A stretch of DNA of 64,000 nt from Corella eumyota. Lineage: Eukaryota; Chordata; Ascidiacea; Phlebobranchia; Corellidae. Made by a program: the position numbers and the translations under genes. The notes beneath the pieces are model-generated. The model had not been told where the DNA came from, did no database searches, and saw only the letters and a program-made list of their open reading frames with translations. Positions 36,776 through 55,902 of this stretch are shown here, piece by piece; the first letter of the stretch is position 1; every line of letters starts with the position of its first letter. The DNA lies in NCBI GenBank assembly GCA_963082875.1, contig OY720102.1, positions 2,790,001 through 2,854,000 of the forward strand, read 5' to 3'.

Positions 36776-39153
36776 TGAAATTACTTTCAAAACTTGGTAT
36801 TTTTAAAAAAATTCTTGAAAAGTTACATAAAATAAATTTAAGATTTTTATTTTAAGACCTTGGTTTGTTAAATCTTTAAATATTTAAACTGTTAAAGACA
36901 AAAAATAGGTTTCTCAATCTAAAAATAGGATAGGTGTGGGAAGGTTTAAGCTGCCAAAACTTGGGTACTTGTCAGAACACTTTGGCACACAGACCTACAT
37001 TTTGCGTCAACAATTTTACGTTTTAAATCACATTTAAGGCAAGTTAAACCACGAGCAACACACCGACGCCCAGGACACCTTAAAAACGTCGTCAGAAAGC
37101 GATCAAAACAAACTAATCAGAACAAGCATTAGTGAGTGCGCGACACACATTTCTTAAATGTTCACGTGACATTAAATATTAATATGTTGTTTTTTTCTCA
37201 CGGTTTGGATCTTGTTATCGTTAAATATGGGCAGCCAATCCGCCTCCCTTCATATAGTATTGTTAGGCTGTTGTTATTGTAAAGCAAATTGAACAAATTT
37301 GATAAAAAATTAATGAGTAGGATTGCGGTATTCACACGCCTATACCTTGTTAACTGTCACTTTTTTTATTCTAAATGCTTGGCAGAAGGGGTTGGGTTGT
37401 TCTAGAAATGTTTGAAGTCTTTTTAAGGAAATAAAAGATTATAAATAATGCCGAGTAATAGTTTGTAAGTAGTGTCCAAAATAATACATAACAAATGTAA
37501 TTTATTTTATTTATAAACTATTGTTACAAATAATGTGTTCAAATTGTATCTTACAGGGTTAATTTCAACAAATTTTGCAAATTATAAAATTTTAAAAATT
37601 ATATAAATTTTCACACCCAAAATTTAAAAAATTAATTTTCAAAAACCTGTTTGTTTATTTATAAACAAGAAACTAAATTTTAACAAGTAATATTATAAAC
37701 AAGTGGTTGGAATAAATATACAAACAAACGGCCTGCAATGTTTGACAAGACATAGTTTTTTACACGTGTAAGTATTATTTGTTTATAAATCTTTTTAAAG
37801 AATACTTAAGACCTATACTTTTTGCAAACCTATTGCCTTATATTTGCAGCAAGAAAAAATGTTAAATATTTATCAAGAATTCCAATTTTATCATCAACGT
37901 TTCATTTTTACACAACTCGTTTATCCAAATAATTAAAAACTACGTTCGAATATGTTTCGATAATTTTAACTCCCTAAACAAGATATTAAAGAGTTGTTTC
38001 CCATGATTGTGACGTCATAACTAAAATTCAACAAATTCCCGAATTCCGACAGGGTCATGTGACCTCGTAATTTTCTCAAGAATTTATGTGAAAGTTGCAA
38101 TAAGCGATGACACCGTCGGGAATTGAACGCACGGCCACCCGCACGGAGATTCGGGTCGTTAAATTTTGTTAAATTTATTTGATTTTCCGTCTTTGTTAAG
38201 TATGAGAAACTTAATATCGATCGGTCATTAGTCTGCTTAACCCTTATTGTAACCCTTTAAAAGGAGTTTGTAAATTAAACTCAGTAACCCGCAGTCGCCA
38301 TTTTTGTTTAAAAAGGTTATTTTTTTCTTAAATAAACCTTAATAACTGTAGTTGTGGAAATTAAACAATTTTAAATAAAATATTGACACCATAAAAATTT
38401 AAATCCCCTTTTTTCAAAGAAGTTTAGAAATAAATATCTTGCCACTCTGTTTGTTTAAAAATAAAAATCCTTTTTTTACTACCCAATAAAATATCGTAAA
38501 CCTTCGTTCAAAATTACCCCAATCTTCAAACCATTTGTTTCTAATTTGTTTATACAATTATGACGTCACAAGACAAGTCATAAATTAACGAAAGTGGCAA
38601 CTTTCGATACGTGTTTAAAACGTCACAGTTTTTTTACTGTGACATAATAATAGTTTTAGAAGAGTTAGGTCAATCGAATTCGAGTTTTATTGTTCATTTC
38701 GTGTCTATTGCCGAGCGCTGATTGGTACTTTGAAATGACGTAACGTCGTGCTCGCTATTCTTTGTTTATGACGTCATACAGTGAAATCGAAAAGAAAAGA
38801 CTGTGACGTAACAAATGGGTTTGTTAATTGTCGACAAATTTTGCATCGTGAGAAGCTGCTAATCGAATTAAACTGTGACGTAATAACCAAGTGACGTCAT
38901 AACTAGTTTGTTTCAACTTTCAGATTAAAAATAAAATTAATTTCACGCTGGACAATTAACGTTTTGACAAGTTAAGGTTAATTCGTGTAAATCAAAAAAA
39001 AATTAAAAATTAAATCAAAATAAAATTAAAAATTATAACGACTTATGATATTTTTATTTTTAACTGACTTTTTACAGATATCGTGATTTTTGTCAGTTAG
39101 TTGTATGACACATAAGGTTTTGGTATTTACAATAAATAACTGAAAGGGCTTAC

Positions 39154-39219
39154 CTGTAAACGTTGAAAATTACACGATTTTTTGGGGTTATTTCCATTTT
39201 CTTTAAGTGTTGTGTAACT
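39154..39219 (-). other. Isolated 66-nt exon-like block, phase 0
   Basis: On the minus strand a perfect-looking acceptor (cttgttacag) and donor (CAG|gtaagc) enclose 66 nt with one open frame of 22 codons (SYTTLKENGNNPKKSCNFQR plus LQ). It lies 4.8 kb upstream of Hes on the same strand and would join Hes exon 2 in phase 0. An alternative Hes 5' exon is possible but unproven; no partner exon upstream was found. Confidence 0.25.
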
Positions 39220-41189
39220 CTGTAACAAGAAAAAAAAGGGAAAAATTAAAATCATTTAATCACACTTTAAAAATACAAGAATAATTTAGATAAGCTAGTT
39301 CGAAATAATATTTAAAATGAGGTTGTAAAAATCAGAATTGTGATTCAAAATTTCACTGGGTCAATAAAAAATGTGTCAATTATAAAAACTGTGCATTGAC
39401 TACTGACTCTAAGTCACGTAGAATCAAAAAATTCATGGAATTACTTTGACAATTTTTTACAATTTCAGGGTTTAAACCCATAAAAACCAACAAAAAAACA
39501 AACCATTTTAATTAAGCATCATGACAAGCATATCCCGAAACATGTAAGACCCTAAAATTGAAATTTATTTTACGAATTAAACTATAAAGAGAAACCGCTT
39601 CGTCTAACAAAAATAAATTTCCAAATTTAAAAACCAAAATTTTATTTAGCTGCCGTTTATTTTTCTTAGAAATTGGTTTAATTCAGTTTCCGGTTTTAGG
39701 TTGATTCTAAATCGTGTGCCAATGTTAATAAACAAGCCCGGTTGAATAAATAAATTTCCAAATGACGAAATAGTGAATAAAAAATAAATATTTGGGTTAA
39801 AAATAACAAAATCAAATTTAAATTCGAATTACGTAAAATGTAACGTAATAATTTGAACTCTCAAAGAAAAAGTATAAGTTCATAAAATATTATTTAAAAA
39901 AATATCTAAAATTTTATGATAAAATTTTATAAAAATAATACAAATTAGTTTCTTCGTAACAAAAAAAAGTCTTCAAATAAAGAATCTTTAAAAATTCAAA
40001 ATTATTTTACAACATGACTCATAATATTTAAATTGACTAATTCAATAAATATTTTGAAGACAAAAAAGTCAAGTCTTACTTTGAGGACCTTATCCAAGTG
40101 ATAATCCAATTGATTATTCACAAATTTTGGTAAAGGTCATGACATACAAAAAAGACTGGAGTACAGTCGAGGACATGCTTTCATTTCCTATGTCGCGATT
40201 TCAACAAAAACCGTTCAAAATCATGATCAAAATCCACCAAATAAGGCCTGATTTAAATTGAGAGGTGATCAGTTCAACCACACACTTTACATACCATTTC
40301 TCATAACTGTTTCAACGACAGTGTCCTCTTAAATAACCCATAAGTAATACAAATTAACACAACGATTTTTAAAGGGTTGATGAACTTAGAATGAGTAATA
40401 TGCACCCTCTGCGCGCTTATATTGTTGTATATATGATTCATGAGCTAACTCAAGACTAAAATAAAACTTAAAAATCGTTATCGCAATTTCACCATCAAAT
40501 CTCAAGCTATGTCTGGTAAATAAACCAATGGAAGTTTATCATAAATTTGTTACAATAACAGGGATAATAATCGTGGTCTAACCCACTTATTGTGTATATA
40601 AGTATCGACCAATATGACGTAACCACTATGATGGTAAATTCTGATAACCTTCCGATTTTAAATCTTGATAAATTTGCGACAGATTTGTTCACATGTGTTT
40701 TGTGATGCTTATCATATCTAAGACCAGCGTTAAATTTATCATTTTTTAGTTTTTAAAGCATTTGAACAAACAAAAATCTTAAGCAAGTTTTTTATTTAAA
40801 ACATTATTTATTTTATTTTTATATATGTGAAAAATTGCATATCACGTGATGCAGGAAACTGAAAATAATCTTAGTTTAAAAATAAAAAACGTGTTTATTT
40901 TTGTCGCCAATTATTGAGCTTTCTATATTTGTAACCTTTTGATGCCGACACAATCACACTGTGACGTCACGGAGTCACTTTATTGATGTTGATCGCGTTT
41001 AATCGATCGCTAATTAGCATTTCCCCCTTTCCCACGGCGTTATCGAATCGCTGCAACCCTATTGTGAGGTAATAATAAAAAGAACAATAAGGACCAGACG
41101 CGCGTGTAATCGGGGAAAAATAGGAAATTTGCGAAATCTGATTGGTTTATGATTAAGAGAAAAACATCAAACGATAAAAACAAAATCTT

Positions 41190-41285
41190 ACAGTGATGAT
41201 TGAGCGCCCGAACGTCGCAGACTTTTGTGACCCAAATACCTCGTGTTCTATTCCCACTGCTGGCATGTGGTAGCACTATAGAGCA
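41190..41285 (+). repeat. Degenerate SINE-like fragment
   Basis: The B-box-like 'gtgttctattcccactgctg' followed by 'gcatgtggtagcactataga' resembles the SINE at 49.4 kb ('ccccactgctctcatgctgtagcgcc'). The upstream A-box half is poorly matched. It is probably an old or related tRNA-derived copy. Confidence 0.4.
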
Positions 41286-42234
41286 TGTACTAACGATGTA
41301 AATATGTGTAAACTTTGGTTATGGACACGTAATATCGCAAAGTTTGTTATATACAATAAAGCTAAAGAGTAAATACGGGCATTCAGCCTTACCAATTCAG
41401 TGATAAATAAATACACAAGAAACTAAAATTAACTCAACTTTAAAGTTAAAAAAAAAGGTTAATTTTAGCTGACTGTTTAACTGTAAATTTCTTGCAAAGC
41501 ATTTTTAATTTATAAATCATTTGAACACTGAAAAAATTTTAAAATTTTAGAATAACAAATTAAATTCTTTTATCTTTAATCAGATACATTTGTGGATTGA
41601 TCCAATGCGGATGTATATTTAAAATATCCGATCGACCCACATTATATTGGATCTGGGAGAAATATATATTTTGTCAAATGACGTAATCTTATTAAGAATT
41701 GTGTTTATATAAAGCTTATATTTAGTAACAGATTGATACAATAATGTGTATTAGTTGTATACTAAATGGTTTATTGCTAATACTTGCTAATTCAACATGG
41801 CATATTTCGTAAAAATTTTCTACATTTCTTGAACATATATTCGAACCATTTCAAAGTGGAAAAAATATTAATGCCTTTGATTTTTTGATAATTTTTACTT
41901 AATTTTTTCCTGTGGGAAAACACAAGTTATTACATTTTATTAAGGCTGAAGTTATCCGTTATAATTATGTCAATAACAACCCATCGATCACTAATATAAA
42001 TCTGTTTTTAACTAATTTTCGTTTCATGTTACATGCTTATAATTAGCTTTATTAATATTAATGATTTTCTAAAAGGAACAATTTTAACTAAAATAGGATA
42101 TTAGTGTATTGATATTAATTACCATCTTTATTATGTAACTGCGCGACGGTATAATAAGTAAAATATTTATTTTTTTGATGTATATTCTGTAAAATGTATT
42201 TTATTTATCGCATTTATTATTAATATAATCTATA

Positions 42235-42421
42235 CTGGGTTTGGTGACCATGCCATAAAATACTATAACATTTTTGTATAAACATTATTACTTTTGGCAT
42301 GTTTTAAATCATTAAATTGATTTTGTCCTTTTTTCCGTCGCATTGTTGTAATATTAATTGTATATCGTATTTATTATTTACTTTTATCAATGCGCAAAAA
42401 AAACAAAATAAATAAAAAAAA
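42235..42421. repeat. Dispersed repeat R3, copy 2
   Basis: The second copy of the ~180-bp element at 36592-36775, same orientation, 5.6 kb away, with scattered substitutions and small gaps. Confidence 0.8.
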
Positions 42422-43189
42422 TTAAAAAAAAACATTTAAGTATTATATTCAATTTAATATACACTTTTTGCCAAAAATTTAGTATTCAAAAAAATTTAAT
42501 TTAAGTAAAAATGAAGTCACTTTTTAATATTACTAATTTAAATTAAATCAAAAATAAACATATTTAAAAAAATTTCCAAGATTAATTCAAGTACTTATAA
42601 CCATCGGATGTTATACAAATTCAACCATCAAACAATACTAAAAATCTTTCAAACTTTGTGTTTATTAATTTTTAAACAAATTTCGTCAAAAATAATTTTA
42701 TTTAGGTCCGAAATAAACAAATCTTATTATCGGGTATACAAAACATGATGTAAAGTGGTTTGCTTACTTGTTCTATAAACAAATATAATTGCGGCAACTT
42801 TTGATCATTTTCCGTTAGTTAAAATATTTATTCGAAAAATTTTATGCATAATTGATGACAACTATTTAAAATAAATAAAAATAATTTAAATAACTTCTAA
42901 TGGTTTCAAAAAAAAACTGAAAAAATTAAAGGCAAAAGCATTGAATAGGAAAATTAAAGCAAAAACACCTTTAAAAATTTTCCAATATTTGTTATTATTT
43001 TATCCACTTAAAAGATTTTCTATTTAGGTTTTGTATTAACCAACTTTAAATATTTTATTCCTGAATCATTACCGGCCACCATTGCTTATTAGTTTAACAG
43101 TTAGACCGGTATTTTAATGCTTTGTTCAATACAATATATCGGGTAAGGACTCTAAATAACTAAGCGTTACGTCATCTCAATTCACGACC

Positions 43190-43450
43190 AGCAAGCGAAG
43201 AGAGCGAGCGATATAATCAACTACAAAGTGCAGCCTACGTAATCCGATACCTGGTCGCGGCACGCGCACTCTTCGGAAAACCTCGTCGCGGACTGAAATT
43301 CGATCAGGCGTAAATACGCGGGCCACTTTCCCACACTACGTCACGCGCGTGCAAAATCACGCACGGCGTGCACGCGCTCATACACGCACCCCGCGTGAAA
43401 CTAAACCCCGACGTGCGCGTGTTTGGCCGACAGTTTTAGCCCTTAAGCAT
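43190..43450. promoter_or_regulatory. CpG-rich patch, possible promoter or enhancer
   Basis: About 260 bp dense in CG, GCGC and CACGCG-type words in otherwise AT-rich DNA, directly followed by an ATG with a short frame and a gtatgt donor-like site at 43488. No TATA box. Could be a CpG-rich promoter of an unseen transcript or an enhancer; strand unknown. Confidence 0.3.
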
Positions 43451-44689
43451 AAACAAGGATGCTAGTTTTTCGTGCACTTGTTAAGGGGTATGTTGTGTTA
43501 CGGTTGAACTTGGTTTTAAAAACAGAGCAACCGCGGCCCGAAAGTTGTTGCTCAAAACCTGTTAACACTCACAATTACAGCGTTTTAACGAACACGTTGT
43601 TGAACTTAGAAATCATTAGCGAAAATACAGGTCACGTGGATTTCAACTAAATGATGTATTTTCGAAGGTTTAAACCACTTGAAAAAGAGGGTGTAACAGC
43701 CTAAATTACACTCACTCACTCAGAGTAAAACCGCGACCAGACCGAAAATAAAGTTCACCTAAGAAGTGTGCAAGTTTTATCTCTCTGATGCTGATTTCAA
43801 ACAATGATTTCTTTATATGTTGCGACATTGAGATCCACACCACTTAGCGTCTTAACTAACGCCTACATTTTAACAGAACTGTGATCACATGAAAGTATTT
43901 AAATCAACAACAATGTTTATATTTATAAATCTAAAACCCAAAAAAATTTAAATCCTAATTCCCCGAAAAATAATCTGTTGAAGAAAAAACAATTTTTAAA
44001 ACTCTGGGTTTAAGATTTTAAGGCAAACGAAATTTGAAACCATGTTTATATATTACTCAAGTATTGTCAATTAAGTTTTGAGCACGTTTAAAAACAGGTG
44101 CAAGATCTCACTACCTAAATATTTAACCATTACCCCAACACGTTATGGATATAAGGTTACCCGATACCAATTTATCTTTAGTAAAAGTTCAAGATTTTAA
44201 ACAAGCTTTAACCTTGTCTAACCAGCTTAAATTTTTAAAAAATAAATAAAAGAAAGAAAAACGTAAGCTACATCTAAAAGTTAACAACACCACAAAATAT
44301 ATTTTTCTTGGCTTTGTAAAATAATGGTAAAGACCGTCATATTTTAAAACGACTTATTATTAAAAAATTAATTTAATTTTTCGATATATATTTAGGTTAT
44401 TTATTTATCGTATAAGGTATTTTTAGAAATTTTAACAAAAAACGAATAAATCATTGCCTTGATACAAATTCCTAAGCAGTAGTTATAGTGTTTATTTTTC
44501 TAAAACAAAACAATTTCCAGCGGGCAAGGGTCAAAACAAACTAATGCAAAACAATTTGAAGTCTAATCTTAAAAGAATGCGACCTGCAGACAATCGCTAA
44601 AGACAAGGATTAAGAGTTTTAAATCGTTCAAACAACAAGGGCTAAAAATAAGGCAGGTTTTCGATCTTTTCATGCAAACATTAGGCTAG

Positions 44690-44840
44690 TTTCAGCTGTC
44701 GTCACTTTACCAGGACACGGGAGAAAGCCACGCGGGCCGATTAGTGTCACGACCCCGCCTCTTCATTGCAACTTCCCATAACCGATTTGGCCAATCGGAG
44801 CCGTGGCACGAGGTTCGGTCATGCTTGGGTTACAAACGCT
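44690..44840. promoter_or_regulatory. CCAAT/GC-box patch
   Basis: A G+C-rich stretch with 'ccccgcctc' (Sp1-like) and 'ttggccaatcgg', which has CCAAT on both strands (NF-Y type). No gene start can be attached. The patch is conserved-looking in composition only. Confidence 0.3.
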
Positions 44841-46649
44841 GTCATTACTCGGTTAAAACTCGCTTGCTTTTTGCTTAAAATTGAGGCCACCCATCTATAA
44901 GTAAGCACAACGAAAGGAAATTAACTATTAAGGGCTTCGGTCACGGACGGTTGGAACCGGATCGTTCCGGTGACAGACAGCCCTGCTATCATATTCAGTA
45001 ATGTCGACGACCCCAAACGCTCAACGCCGTGTTAAACTTGGAACAATACCGATATCATAACACTATCGCAATACAGTTGGCTTTGAACTAGCGTAATATA
45101 GCCCAAACGAACACGTTTTCTCGGTAAAACGAAAGGCCTTGGTGCGATAACCTCATAAGGATAAGGTAAAAGTGATCGCGAGTTGTTGTGTTTTTGAAAT
45201 CGAGCGCCAAATTAGACACTTCTTGTTGCGGGAAGGAACGTGTTTATTATTTAGACTAGCACAGCACATTTCCCACGCCGGCAAAGGCTCAAGTTTCATA
45301 TTTTAATTAAAGAATATTAGCCTGTTCTCGACGCGGCTCGGATTAGATTTCATAAACTTATTTAACAGGACGAAGTGAAATGATTTTTGCGGCTTTTTCG
45401 TTCCCAGACTATTAGAGTTCTCAAGCATGTTTAGTCGCAGCTTAGAGTTTACAAAACAAGGCCCAATACCTTAGATGTATTTACCGATTACAATACACTA
45501 AAAAATGTTATATTTTAACCCACTTACATTTTTTTAACCCACTTACATTTCTTCAAAGATTTGTCAAAAATTTGTCACGTGACTTCTAGCGTTTTTACAC
45601 GTGATCTGCCAGACAAAACTTACGTCACAAAGTTTATGTTCGAACAACGATCCGGACACATTGTTTAATGTTCGACGACAAAACAGCCTCGTTTGTGATG
45701 TCAAAGCGTCAGTTTATGACGTCATAGGGCATGTTAGAAGGCGTGGAGGCGTCAATGTCAGCAGAAAGAAGCGTGTGAATTGGAAAAGTATTCCAACCAT
45801 AAGGAGGCCACAGTACTCCTTGTTTATGGTGCCTTGCTTGTTATCTCACACCTTTTAAAAACATCCAGGCACAAATTAAGGCCCAAACCAACGTTGTTGC
45901 TGTGATCAATAAGTGAAAAGGTTTTTAATGACTCTTTTCGCACGACCTTTCGCTTACACAACAATGAAAAGATATCAAGATGTGATGAGATATTTCTGGT
46001 GTATTAAATAAGAAAAACATGGAAATATTTCTAAGTTCTCACACTATATAATAAAACATTGACGCAGATTGTGGACTAGGTTTAACAAAACAAAGTTTTT
46101 TGAATTGTATAAACTACGTACGTTAGGAATTTTGGTAAAGTAACTAATAAAAGGCAAAAATAACTTTTTTGTCAACACATTGAAATTGTAATGGTTATAG
46201 CTTTAACATTGTTAAAATTAAAGGCTGATCTCTATCAGTAAATGCCGTCAAAAATTTTTTAAACGCAGGTGCATACCGCCCTCATGCGTTAATTTCGTTG
46301 TCTATTTTCAACATTGTAGAATACAAACTGCTCACAACAAAACGTCGTGTAGACAAATGCTGCAAACTGTAACTCTCTATTACCACCAAAAGGACAATAA
46401 TTTAACACCATCATTTACAAACCCAACTCTCTATCATAACCTAGGGGACAATAGTTTGGAATCAGTATTCACCTAGATTGCAGTAAAGGTTCTATACACT
46501 TCTCAAAATTTTTACAGCTTTTTAAGACATGTTTTAGTTATTTGTAAACGCCGGTCTTAAGAGCGAATAATGTCTCAATAATGCACACTTTCTTAAATAT
46601 ATAAAACTTGTAATACAAATTAAAATTCCCCCTCTTAAACAACAATAAA

Positions 46650-46953
46650 TTTTATTTTTATTTTTTGGGGATATATCTTTATCCTCGATGTGGGGAAGTC
46701 GAATGCGCGACTTAAACATAGAGTAATATCAGTTACTCCGACCCAGTCTCGAGTTGCCTGTGGCAGTTTGGGATATTATAGAGAGTATAATTGCCCGATA
46801 ATTCTACTGCTGATTAAGTGCTGACTCAGCAGGAGTTCATACCGTTTATAGCGCCTTACTCAAGGGCGCTACAACATGAGATCAGTGGAGATTGAACCAA
46901 ACACATCATGTGTGGTGTAGCAAGTGTTCTTACCACTACACCACGCTGCCGGT
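46650..46953 (-). repeat. tRNA-derived SINE, long copy, minus strand
   Basis: On the minus strand it starts at 46953 with 'accggcagcgtggtgtagtg' (A-box-like GGTGTAGTGG), then a B-box-like GGTTCAATCTC, a body with 'tgtagcgcccttgagtaagg', and an A-rich tail. It matches the plus-strand copy at 49392-49613 over nearly its whole length but carries an extra ~65 bp near the tail. The 61-64-codon ORFs over it are shadows. Confidence 0.85.
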
Positions 46954-48419
46954 AAGTGTTTTAACTTGGTCCAATCAAAAAATAAATCTTGTGGTTTTAA
47001 ATATTCTACACGATTTTATAGTAGATTTTGACACAGTTATCAATCTCTTATGTTTACACCAATATTACTGTTTACAATACAAGTAGTTGAGGTAATCCTA
47101 CAAACACAAACAATAACACCAGTTCACGTCATTTGCTACAAAAAACACAAACTAAACAAAACAGTCGGCTCATGACGTCATATTATTTATTGAGAAAAGC
47201 AATGTAGCATAAACAGTCAGCTGTTACCCGAATGAGAATCGATTTAAATTTTCAATTACTTCCGCTTCTCAATTTTGACAAAGTGAAATTTTTGTTTGTT
47301 TATATTTCTCGACAAATGATTTGTTTAATTTTAAATAACATCAACAGTAGAACGTACAGTAAATAGAAGTTTGCAAATGTAGCTTTTATAAATTTGCAAT
47401 TGTGTTTGAATGGCCAAATGGGAGAAACTTACATTAAAATAAAGTAAAAACTGTAACTATAATCAAGAAAATGTAAACTCTGTGAAAATGTGTATTGAAT
47501 ATAGGATTTATTTAAACTGCGCAAGTCAGAACAAAAGAACAACTAAAACATGCTGTTCGACACTCTCTCATTATTTAAACCTAAGAAACTTAATTGTTAC
47601 GAGTAGAAGTAACTCTTAATTAGTAACTCAAAATAGGAGATATTTAACTTTGTTTATTCGTATGTGTATTAGGATTAACCACATACAAATTATTACATTC
47701 CTAAAGGTCGAAGGTCATTTGTTCATCACAATTACCATCTGATATTAATCTGTTTTTGCAAGTTTTCGCTCGCCGCTCTTACTAAACAAGTTAATATGTA
47801 ATCCCAAGCAAGTTAAGGTTGGGCCAGAACAAAGAACTAGGGTGAGGCTGCAACGAGGCTATTGGGCTTGTTTTTGACAAACACAGAATTTTGCAATCGT
47901 CGCGATATTGCGAAACGTTGTATTGACTCGCCTACGTTGCAAAGCAATACGCAATCGGCATTCACACGTAGCTCAGTGTGTTAGGTTCACCGGTTTATGA
48001 TTGAACAATTTCTATTCCGCTTACGACTGAGATAAAACACGTTGGTCTTGCGAAAATTGGTTGAATTTAGTGTCATCAGATCATTTTAAACTCAGCTTAG
48101 AAACTAAGAAATTAAAAAAAAAATTGCAAATTAAAGTATTTAGAAAACTGTTTAAATAAGGACGATTTTACAGAAATAAATAGATATCGCAAGTAGTCGT
48201 TTTTAGCAAATTTCTAGATACCATAAACATGATGATTTAATGGAAACAAACATAAAGCAAATAAGTTTTACTTGGGTTTTACAACATTGTTGTTGTTGTT
48301 ACGGTTTTTACAGTTTGTCTGTAAACTGGTATTTTTAGTTTTGTTTTGTTTTTCGTAGGCAGAGCAGTTAGTGGTACTGGTTAAGGTTATTTTGTAAGAT
48401 TTCAAAATCATCAAGAAAA
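46954..48419. other. Upstream flank of the first SLC38 gene
   Basis: AT-rich, no recognised exons, CRE octamer near 47172. A long pyrimidine run ending in AG (48337-48358) precedes the SLC38 start codon by 61 nt and looks like a 3' splice acceptor: either a UTR intron end or a spliced-leader acceptor. Confidence 0.4.
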
Positions 48420-55053
<6,634 letters not shown>

Positions 55054-55400
55054 AGCTCTTTCACGCCACCATGTGGCAAACTTTGAACTCGTGACGTCAT
55101 CAACTTGAATATCATCGCCTATTGGCTGTCATTAAGTTTTTTCTTTTCCTGGATTATGATTTCGTTCAAGAGATTATTTGGAATTTTTCGAATATTAATT
55201 CAGTAACAATTTAGAAGTTTATTGACCTATACAAAAGAAATGCAATTGTTCCTAGATTTCTTATATTGTTTGTGTTGTATAAAAGTACTTGTGATCTAAT
55301 TAAGCCAATTACCCAATTACCTCCGCACATTTTAATGTGTTTTAGTTTAATTCCCTTTTTATACTGTGCATAAATTTAATCGAATCCAAGTTTAATTCAA

Positions 55401-55406
55401 AATAAA
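55401..55406 (+). terminator. Candidate poly(A) signal, SLC38 gene 1
   Basis: AATAAA about 350 nt after the stop codon at 55053, in a T-rich flank. It lies well before the 3' end of the convergent gene. Confidence 0.45.
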
Positions 55407-55841
55407 TTTGTTTAAAATAAAAAAAACTGCAAATTATTCGACATTAAGAATATAATCAAATATTAGTAACAAACTTTAGGTCTTAAATTCGAATTTTACA
55501 ACACACTTTGTCATCTAAAGATTTTTATAACCGACAATATAACTTTATAAACAAAATCGAAACTTGCTAAATTAACATTTTTAATCAAAAACTGATTTTT
55601 TTTACAAATATTTTACCAAAAACATCCAAAATTTTATATTTATACAAAACATCTAATGATATTATTGCAATACCCTTATCTGACAATTAGAAGTTTTAAT
55701 ATATATAACAAATGTAGAAGAACATCACGTGATTAAGTTACGCAAAAAACAAAAATTTATACTCCATACAAACTTATAAAACAAATCAATACAAAAATTT
55801 AATTACATAAACTCCTTCTCGTGTTTAAAGGCACCAGTGAA

Positions 55842-55847
55842 TTTATT
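55842..55847 (-). terminator. Candidate poly(A) signal, SLC38 gene 2
   Basis: TTTATT on the plus strand reads AATAAA on the minus strand, 56 nt beyond the stop codon at 55903. The two convergent genes would then end about 440 bp apart without overlapping. Confidence 0.5.
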
Positions 55848-55902
55848 AGTTCCCAACATATTAACAAAATCAAATAATAATTAATATCAGGTAGTAACAT
55901 CA

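Larger units (their letters stand above)
36776..42234. other. Large non-coding interval
   Basis: AT-rich. CRE octamers occur near 38010, 38563, 38768, 38891 and 40963. Between 38560 and 38900 there are three within about 330 bp, plus several half sites. Two isolated exon-like blocks (37039-37131 plus, 39154-39219 minus) and a SINE fragment near 41.2 kb are described separately. No recognised gene. Confidence 0.4.
42422..46649. other. Non-coding interval with CpG-rich patches
   Basis: No exon series was found. G+C-rich patches at 43190-43450 and 44690-44840 are listed separately. Frames of 63 codons at 43459 and 85 codons at 45601 (plus) have no domain or splice support. CACGTG and TGACGTCA sites occur near 45595-45720. 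Confidence 0.35.

Noticed and set aside
38095-38165. Possible tRNA on the minus strand ('gttcaattcccg')
   Set aside because: The T-arm does not pair properly and no D-arm or anticodon arm fits; at most a fossil.
43459-43650. 63-codon plus-strand ORF beside a CpG patch
   Set aside because: Could be a first exon ending at a gtatgt site, but no following exon was found.
45601-45858. 85-codon plus-strand ORF
   Set aside because: No family resemblance and no adjacent exons; begins next to CACGTG and TGACGTCA repeats. Left unannotated.
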